Shown: piece after piece, positions 55,594 through 64,000 of the stretch
How positions within the stretch are numbered: position 1 is the stretch's first letter
How the letters are laid out: every line of letters starts with the position of its first letter
NCBI GenBank assembly: GCA_973895155.1
Contig: OZ316898.1
Location: forward strand, 1,984,001-2,048,000
From: Marsupella aquatica
Lineage: Eukaryota > Marchantiophyta
DNA: 64,000 nt
Direction: 5' to 3'
Program-made: the position numbers and the translations under genes
The notes under the pieces: model-generated
The model's input: the letters and a program-made list of their open reading frames with translations, nothing else
Told to the model about the DNA's origin: nothing
Databases searched by the model: none

Positions 55594-58500
55594 TTAACCA
55601 AGCAGTGGTCTCCTCTGCACCAGTTCTCTCTCAAAGTCCTTAATCCCGAGACAAATTGTTGAAACGACATCATTATGAACGGCCATTTTCCCCATGATCT
55701 TCTGTAGGTTCTTGGCAAGCCTCCGTTGCTCTAGCTTGGAAGTTGTCAAGGACTCATCCCTTCCATTAAGTTCGTCTATCAGAACTTGCATGAGTCTGTC
55801 CTTCTCAATGCGTGAAATTGCATATTGTCGGTCTAAGGTTGCAATGTGCTCATTCGACATCTTCAACGTTTCGATCAGACTAGCATAATCATCCGTTGTT
55901 GGATCTTGTATCCGGTTGCACAAAGATACCTGCTTTAAAGTCATTTCTAAAGGAACTTCAGTTCCCCGGTCAAATGGTCGAGGTGTTGCGTTCGTGTCAA
56001 CGGAGGATTCTGTCTCCAGGTTATCCACCTCACAAGAGTCACCTACTATCTCCTGCTCAAAATACAATCTTCCACTTAGACTTCATACGATAGCCCACAC
56101 CTGTCAAGATTGCTCATTCCCAGGCCCCGATATTATGATCGGATCTCCTCCCCTGATTTCTAAAACCCACTAATGGAGGTCGTCCAGCTGTACTAAGGAA
56201 GGCGACCAATACCGGAGCCCCTTCCACCCAAACCTGACACAACAATGCATCAGAAAGCCAACACAAATTCAGTACTAAAAGCCAGCAACGCCGAGTGGAA
56301 CTGCTTACCTGTTGGACTGTTCCTGACAAAGCGTCAAGCTGCTCGGTCTCCTTAGCTACACGCTGCGTGTTGTTTGTGAAGCCTTTCAGCTTGCTTAATT
56401 GCAGACGAAGATCTTTCATGAGGTCGGCGTCTGGACAAGTTGCTTGCAGAAGACCAATCGCCAAATTTGAAATTCGAAGCAGAAGAACCTGAAGCGATTC
56501 CAAAATAATACCGACATGTCCTCCTTCTCTCACGTGACAGCTTAAGCATTCAACATCGTGTCCCACAATAGCCTCTACTTCTTCCCACAGCCAAGTCGCA
56601 AGCAGCTTAGCACTCGCCAGCCTTGTCTTCAGTTTCCCGCTTCCTTGGCCTTCCTTTCCTTCACTGTGCCTCACGGTTGCACTATCCCTCGGATCCATAT
56701 GAGGCTCAAAGAGCCCCAGTATTATGCTACATAGTTTCCTCATTTCCCGAGGAATCTCATCCTTTCCGATGATAACTCTTTCCTGATTCCCACAGATATC
56801 ACAGTTTGTCCCGAAAGTCCCAAACGAGCACCCGACGTGGCGACATGACGGAAACCCACTTGAAACACCTGTGAGATCAACATAATCCCCACATTTTTTA
56901 TCCTGGCAAGTTCCAAGCTCACCTTGTGTGTCAGTATGTAAAGCTAGCGCTCTTAAAGCATGTGCTTTTAATCCATTGGGGACATAAGCCTCTGAATCGT
57001 ATACAAGATCTAAGGGATGCAGTTGACTAGATTCTGTTTCGGCTCCACGGTTACTATCACCCTGCTCAGGTGAGATCATCGTCCGAGACGTTTCAATCAC
57101 TCTATTCTCCTCACAAGGATCCACAGCTTCCACGTTGCCTTCAGGAGATGATGTTCTTGGAGTTGACAGGATGGACGACATACAACCCACGCAGTAAGTG
57201 CCTTCTCTTGGGAGCGGTAACGTCTTCATCATTCCCGGAGCATGATTAACATCTGCACTATCAATAATATGCCTCACATTAGGCTTGTCAACGTCATCTC
57301 TTGAAGTGGAAAGGTTTGTACTCATTTCCCGGGTTCCCATGGACATGTTAGGCAAGAAACCGTGTATTGAAGATAATCGTCCCTGTAGAATATTTTGAGC
57401 CTCTTCGCATATTTTTCTGCACTGTTCAACAGAATTCTCCACCGATAGCCTTTTATCTGTCACTTCAGGCCGTAAATTCAGTGAACTTGTGTACTTGCCC
57501 ATTGTCGATGATACAGTCATGTGGTCCTGCAAAGCAGTACAAAATGGCATTGTAACACTGTCACCCACTTTCCAAGGACAGTTTTAGCCCAAAGAATTCA
57601 GGATCGCAAGCATACACAGTATGGATCCAGAGGTTGACAGTGGCTTTAAACTCATCCGGTATAAGAATCAAATAGCAGTTATACCTGGACAGAAACCAAA
57701 ATCTCGGATTGGACATGAAGCGATTCAGTCAAAATGCCTTGCATTGAACCCGTCTGCGCCATGGCGGCATTCATTTCTGATTCCAAATCCTCAAGAACGT
57801 ATTGAAGCTCCCTGTGCATCTCCAGTTGTGCGAGAAGCTCATTCTACACATGAACAAGAGACGAATGTAATGGTGAATTCTGTTTTAATCTTAGAATATT
57901 GTTGCCATCCGTGTCAAGCTTAACTGACAATTATGCAAGCAGGATACTTCTCACACATGTCTTTGCAAATATTAATTGCACTTTCTTTCGCGAAAGAATG
58001 CAACGCCGCACAATATTTCGGATACACGAACTACGGTCCAAAACCGATGATGAGTTACCCTACCTTTAGATTCAGATTCTCTATCTGAACCTTGCCTAAA
58101 TATCGCTTGATCTTGTTCAATTCTTCATTTAGTTCTCTTGTGGCCTCCTCAATCTGTGAACAGTGTCAACGGAGGATGATTCAAAATCCGGAACTTTAAG
58201 TCGAAATCAAACCAATGACGGTCTTCCAATTTTCGAACGAACCCAGGGATTGTCATCAGGACTCTGTAAAGAGTTAGAGTAATGATACCTTAACTTCACG
58301 TGAGCTTTCCAAGTCTCTGTACCGCGCTTGTAAATCAGTTAACTGACTCTCAAGCTGTGAAATGACCACACCAAAACGTAAGTATTGAATGAGCTATCTC
58401 TCCCACCTGCAGATTTCCGATACTTCAGCAACCAGTGGGAGAGACCGCTACGGATACTGACATACCTTCAGACAAAAGTAGACTCACTAATGACGGACTT

Positions 58501-61500
58501 CGAAGCAACAAACAAACAGGAACTTACGAGAACGACTTTCTGTGCTGCTGCACCCTCAGTAGACAATCCAGCTCGTTCAGAAAAACCTGGAGGAAACAAC
58601 GTGCTACTAGTTGTATGTCCCCTGTTAAGACTCATCCAAGTGTCTTCGTCGGCAATGTTTTCGAAGTCCGATGGCGGTTCAGGTTCTTCCACATCATTTG
58701 AACCAGGCCAGAATGGATCAGTTTCTTCATCGATTTCAAAGGCTGGCGGAAGAGTATGGTTACGCTCCCTTCTCATCGAATAGAGGATGTTGTCTATGGT
58801 TTCATCGTCTTCAGTTTCGTCGAGTGATTTCTTGGAATCCTGGACATAGCAATTACGGTAAACCTTAATGATTACACTCAGAGTTCCTAACCATAATTCG
58901 ATGCGAGATCAGAAATTTCACCTGAATAATGTATCGAAACAAAGAAAACAAAATGAACTTAGAAAACCCTTGACCCAACGACATAATCCAGAATGTTGCT
59001 GAGAGCCCAAGAGCCAATCGAAACGGTTCATTCAAACTTACCTTCACAGCCAGCTCTGAGTTGTACGGCCTTGGACACCAAGTCTCACGTCGATTGACCT
59101 ATGGACATCAAATGTTGTCAGATTCTAAAATCAATCTGGCAATCTCGACAGACACTCTTCACATGGAATCACACAGGCAATATTGTCCTTAAATGTGGCA
59201 CATAACCCCCTCAATCTAACCACATATTTACCCTTTTATGGAATTTATCACCATCTCGATCGTCCAAATTTGAGCTTCTGAACAAGGTACTCAGGTTTTC
59301 GATCTTTTGCTCTTGCTCCTTGATTCGACGCTCGCGATCTATTTGTGACTTTTTCTCCTCTTGGAGTTCCAAGTACAACCTCTCCTTCTCCAGTTCAAAC
59401 TACCACAACAATTACAGAGAAAGTCAGAAATGTAACTAAAAATCACAGAACAGAAAACAGTTCTAAACATACGAAAAGAGATCATGTCAACCTTGAGGAG
59501 CTCATTCCGTAGGGTCAGAATCTCTTTCTCGAAATGTGCTGATTGCGGCATTCCCTGCAGGATGACGAAAAATGGACAATCAGCAGTCCGGCAACCTATC
59601 CATCAACCCATGACCCTAAATCAGAGAAGTCGTGTGAGTGCAGGACAGAAGTTGGGCAACTGAATTTATACATTCGCGAAGTAGCAAAAATGTAATAAAA
59701 TAAAATCACCGGTTGAAACTTGGGACATAATTTCTCCTCATCTCTGGGACGAGTTGTCTGGAAAAACGGATACTTTGAAGAGAAGCCCTTACCCCCACAG
59801 ATGTTATGTCCCTAGTCCATCTTACCTCAGGTGCAGAGGAAAAAGTAATACCATGAGAAAAGGTAAGCACCAACCTGCAGTTTCATCCGAAGGTCTTCGA
59901 TTTCCTTCGTTTGCCGTTTCAAAAGTGCGGCATCGGTGACAATCTGTGGGGTGATATTCGGAAATCAATACCATAGGAAGAACGTATTTCGGAAAAACGT
60001 ATCAAATGACAGAGGCCCTTCGATCATGGTTGATTGACAGTTACAATGACCAAGCCCACGAGATGGTCTTCTGCGGCATCTGGCGGAAACTGTGTTGCAG
60101 GGCTCTTGTAGAGAAAATTTAATCAAAAACTACACACAGAATTCTTAGTCTCCGGAAGCTAGCAACTGTGTTTGCTGACTTCTCATGCCAAAGAGCAAAC
60201 TCTAAAAACTGGTCGAGAGATCCTCAAACCGAATCCACTAAGGTATTTGAATTTGCACTGCTGCAAGTCTATCCTGTGGCATATTATCGTAGATTTAAGT
60301 CGTACCTCGTTAACTTGCGCACAAGTGCTAACTCTCTTTGCCCTGCTTGCAAACTGCAAAGTGCCTCGCGTTTCATCAATATGTATCTGCAAGATATAGA
60401 ACCCCCACAGCATAGTCCTGGAGCGCTTCAATAATGGATTTCATGCCTAACTTGTTAGGCCAGGTATGTCATGTGCTATTCATGGGGCGGGGCTTCGATA
60501 TGTTCAAGAGTTTAGAAGAAATCTCTGACATTTTTTCAATGACATCAACTACCAAACTTTACACGCGGGCCTGTCCACAAAGAGACACGAGTGAAAATCA
60601 TGCTTTCAGCCCGTAGGACTGACCTCATCAGGTGTAATAGTGCATATCATTGCTGTTTTGGCGTTGCCCCCCAGAGCTGGTTGAAGTATCCGAGTCAGTT
60701 TGCTGTCACGATATGGTATGTGACCACTGCAAACCAAAAGCTAACGTTATGGATAGGTAGAAGGATCCGGTCTTCCACGCTGTGAGGCGGTAGGTGAAGA
60801 CATCCTTCCTATGAAATGTACAGAAACCGACTTCCCAAACACATTATATCCTTCAAAGCTTACCCTTGCTTCCCAGTACCGTCACTCAGCTTGTTGATAA
60901 CAGTTCCAAGAGTCAACAAACTTTTGTTGATGTGCGTCCCTTCTTTCAAACGGACTCCTCCAGCTCCTGTCTTCATAATCCTTTCTGATCCAGCTAGATC
61001 TACCATATTCTGCACGACCGACACATGAAATTCGAGGTAAGAATTGATCTGCGCAGTCATCTAGCAAAGTGCTTCTGCATTCAGATTCGGTTTGCATAAC
61101 AGTTTTGTGACCAAGTAGGAGGATAAAATTAGTTACATAAACGTCACTCACCAGGCATGACACTCGCACGGCATCACAGGACACGTCGGCCTCACAACCA
61201 TCTTGGCTCGCGTCTCTGCTCTCAATAACCTACCATGAAGACGATTTTGTACATGACGCCGTCAGTTACTGAAGACCTTGGAGAACAGCGTTCCTTCTAC
61301 AGTACATGTCGAATTATTCAGCTCCAGAATATCAAGATACACACAATAGAATTTCCTAAATTTGCTGGCTGTAATAAAAGAATTCCGGGAATTGACACTC
61401 TTACCATTCTAAAAATCGTATGAGATCTGCTACTATACAAATTCATGTTTGTCTCCCCGAAATGTCGATGGTCTAATCCACACAACGAATAGAAAATCAG

Positions 61501-63274
61501 AATTCAGCAGATTGGCATCCAAGGATTCTTAAGCGAGGAAGAAGGCGTGGAGACACCTAAGGTGATTGTACAATTCGAAAGCATTGCTCGCGGTAATTCA
61601 AATTCTTGGACAATTCAAGTTCTTGGACGGACGGGAGACATTGCCACTTACGTTCTCCGTACTCCAGAAGATTGAACACCTGCTCCGGGCTATCGACAAT
61701 TTCCTCCCTCAATCCAGCGACGAATATGCCTTTCTGAAAACAGTACGCATGCATTAATTTCACCGACGGGTAATAAAGGGCTCTTGACTGCTGACAGATT
61801 GAAAGCACAACAATCATGTCAGGGAACCGAGGTTCCGCAGCATCTATGCTAGTGACTTCACGCTTCTCGGATTCACTTGTTAGGACAATCAATACCTCAA
61901 GATTTTCATGGATCCGGAGCCGCCGATTCTCGGGAGCAAAAAGGTCATTGATTTCCTCGTTGTAAATCTCCATGTACGAGACTCGAATAAGAAACTCCCT
62001 GTTGCTCGTCTGTACAGGAAATAAACGTCCTCAGGTGAAGTTTGCCCATGACTTTCAAAGTTCTAAGTCATAATTCACATTCTTCTTAGTAAGCGAGACA
62101 AAAGCCAACAATGACAGAGGAGAAGCTATCCATCCACAATACCCTGTTCGGCGAAGGACTTATCACAATTACACGAGAAAATGGTTCCACATGCGGGCGC
62201 AAAGTGCAAGAGAGATGAAGGCTCGAGACATGCATAAAGATGCGTAAGGGATTGACTGACCATCTGTCGAATATGATCAAAGACATCGTGAACGGCCAAG
62301 CGAATGACCCCCGGGTCGGTTGGTGTTCCTTTCATTGTATATGTCTTGCCACTACTTGTTTGGCCATAGGCAAAAACAGTGCCTGATAGCGTGAAACGAA
62401 AAACGAAGTCAGCTGTCCTTGTCTTGTGAAGGGAAACCACAAAACGAGAATGTTCTATCACAGGTTAAGTCCATCAAAGTCGGGCAGTCCATCGGTTCTT
62501 CTCTCTCTCTCGGACAAAGGAACGTCCAGAATTCGATCACGTAAAGTTGACAGGAGAATGAATGTCGACATATCTTTCAATAAACCGCCAATTTCTAGAA
62601 AAACGGGCAACAGTCAATCTTCCCTGCGCCCCGGGCGGATATTACAGACGTCCACTCTGAAACATTCAATCTTTGCTGTGCCCCAGGCGGCTATTACAGA
62701 TCTCCGCTATGAAAGCAAGAAAGCTTACCGTTGAAGCCATCCAGCGATGACATAATAACACCCTTAGCAAGACCGCCATATATGTCACCGTTCTTAGCAT
62801 CAGTCCCAAAAACATGATCTGCAACGAAAGTTACAAGTTAAGAGAACATCTTCAAATTCATCGCTGAACGCGAACACTCGTCTCGAACGCCGCAAGATAC
62901 CCGAGCTAGCCTGAAGCTTTGATCCGCTTAGCTTGACTAATTGTGACAGAAATGGAGAGTTTCATTTGTCGAAACCTTTTGCTGCTACAGAGTGAATTCC
63001 TACAGAATAACTTACAACCGGGCAACATGGACCAATACTATTATCCGCGGAGGTGCATTGCTAGCTACAGCACAAAATCATTGATACAGGGGATCACCGA
63101 AGCAAGTACAAACGCACCGAAGGAATAATTTTGTCCATTGACCGGAGTACCAAGCGTGCTGTACAGCGAAACATTGTGACGTCCGATATTCCACTTGTGG
63201 CCTTTCACGAACGGAACCGGAGAACCACCCTTAGACGGGGGCTTCACGCGGATAGCTACACTGATTTTCTCCAT
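55594..63274 (-). CDS. CENP-E-type kinesin (kinesin-7), motor and stalk
   Basis: The N-terminal motor (about 347 residues) is coded by ten exons with matching phases: 63118-63274, 62729-62818, 62261-62382, 61896-62009, 61652-61733, 61405-61472, 61152-61229, 60864-61009, 60624-60726, 60306-60386. It starts [14 protein letters not shown]-loop GQTSSGKT (89-96), switch [12 protein letters not shown], switch II DLAGSER, and neck-side [20 protein letters not shown] and [13 protein letters not shown] are intact. A linker exon follows (59875-59943, [20 protein letters not shown]). Stalk exons lie near 59710, 59490, 59240, 59041, 58527, 58295, 58064 and 57690, then the large exon 56309-57526 and pieces near 56115-56233 and 55594-56060. 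[16 protein letters not shown] is typical of kinesin-7, plus-end motors of mitotic microtubules. The C-terminal end is uncertain: the frame at 55594 may be spliced on to exons further left. Confidence 0.88.
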
Positions 63275-64000
63275 CTCTAGAGCATACAGCTCGCCCCCTA
63301 TCCAGTACTTACAGGGAGGCCACTGGCCCAGGTCCTCGAGCACTCCTTAAAATCCTTTCGTCATCATAAGTGATGGTTGCAATGGGAAGAATCGCTGTTC
63401 ATGTCTCGTCACTCCAGAGGGAGGAATTGACGATATCAATTAAGTACAACAACCCAAACGTTCCAAGGATCCTCCGCTACCTCATTACAGGAGGCCGAAG
63501 CAGAGGACACGGGGTACCAACGACAGTCCAGACAGACCCGGTCACAAGTTGAGGATTCGAAAACATCTCCGAAGTGCGGTAGAAACGCCATTGACCCCAT
63601 CCAGAACCAAATCCTTCGCACAACGAGTCAGTGAACTCAGAAGTTCATGTCAATCACCATTTCAAACTCACAAACCGCCCGCCAACCTCGTAAAAGTAGA
63701 CAAGGTCCTAGAGAAAGTGCTTCCTCGGGCCGTCCCAACCTTTCCCTAGTGAGCGCCCCGAGACTAATTCCATCCCTGCCGCATCACCATCATCATCATC
63801 ATCCCCTCCTGCTCTGACGGAACCCTCCGCCTCCGAACAACAGCAGCGCGCCTCCAATGTCAAATACCGTGAATGCACATTTACACGAGAGGAAAGCACG
63901 AGGGCCTCACAAGAGCGCCACACTCCACACCAATACCAAAGCGCATTTACACGAGAGAAGAAACAGCACGAGAGAATCTCGAGAAATCGAAACCAAACCG
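63275..64000. other. Upstream region of the kinesin gene
   Basis: Probable leader and promoter of the minus-strand kinesin. A (TCA)n microsatellite lies near 63780-63805. No TATA box assigned. Confidence 0.35.

Noticed and set aside
1-64000. CRISPR arrays, bacterial operons and tRNA genes
   Set aside because: No spaced direct-repeat arrays, no Shine-Dalgarno-led gene chains and no cloverleaf with A and B boxes were recognised; the genome is eukaryotic.

Overview
The window is nuclear DNA from a land plant. Genes are split by short spliceosomal introns with GT-AG (once GC-AG) borders. Products include a plant-type laccase, a FAX/TMEM14 fatty-acid export protein with a plastid-type leader, a plant sialyltransferase-like protein and a CENP-E-type kinesin. 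A calflagin-like EF-hand protein, a family known from flagella, hints at a plant with swimming sperm (bryophyte, lycophyte or fern); this placement is an inference. Genes are sparse and separated by AT-rich, repeat-filled DNA.

Layout. 0.2-1.1 kb: 3' end of an alpha/beta-hydrolase lipase with an in-frame stop. 4.3-6.6 kb: FAX-like gene (+). 8.6-10.4 kb: a repeat-rich leader and an intronless gene of unknown function (+) ending in a cyclin-docking-like motif. 12.5-13.8 kb: SAM-dependent methyltransferase (-). 15.7-19.7 kb: GT29 sialyltransferase-like gene (-), rebuilt from about a dozen exons with matching phases. 20-25 kb: tandem repeats, a GC-rich block, AT-rich DNA and a palindromic MITE-like element. 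25.5-26.0 kb: EF-hand gene (+). 26-31.5 kb: gene-poor repeats, including a short poly(A)-tailed retroposon with target-site duplication. 31.5-41.1 kb: a nearly intact Ty3/gypsy-type LTR retrotransposon (-). 41.1-45 kb: a related LTR in opposite orientation, two hairpins and a PIF/Harbinger-type MITE. 45.1-49.0 kb: laccase (+, six exons). 49.8-63.3 kb: kinesin-7 gene and its coiled-coil exons (-). 63.3-64.0 kb: its upstream region.

The standout is the retrotransposon. From about 39.4 to 32.3 kb one reading frame encodes Gag, zinc knuckles, retropepsin, a C5 cytosine DNA methyltransferase, reverse transcriptase, RNase H, integrase and a C-terminal PHD finger. The frame is broken by only three in-frame stops. 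One of them (TAG followed by CAATCA) matches the leaky-stop context CARYYA known from tobamoviruses. The leader next to the 5' LTR carries a 5S rRNA-like segment plus extra copies of its box-C core. The element therefore joins a DNA-methylation writer, a histone-reader-type finger and a Pol III-gene-derived sequence. Retrotransposon-borne methyltransferases are already reported from dinoflagellates and charophyte algae; this combination is not one I know.
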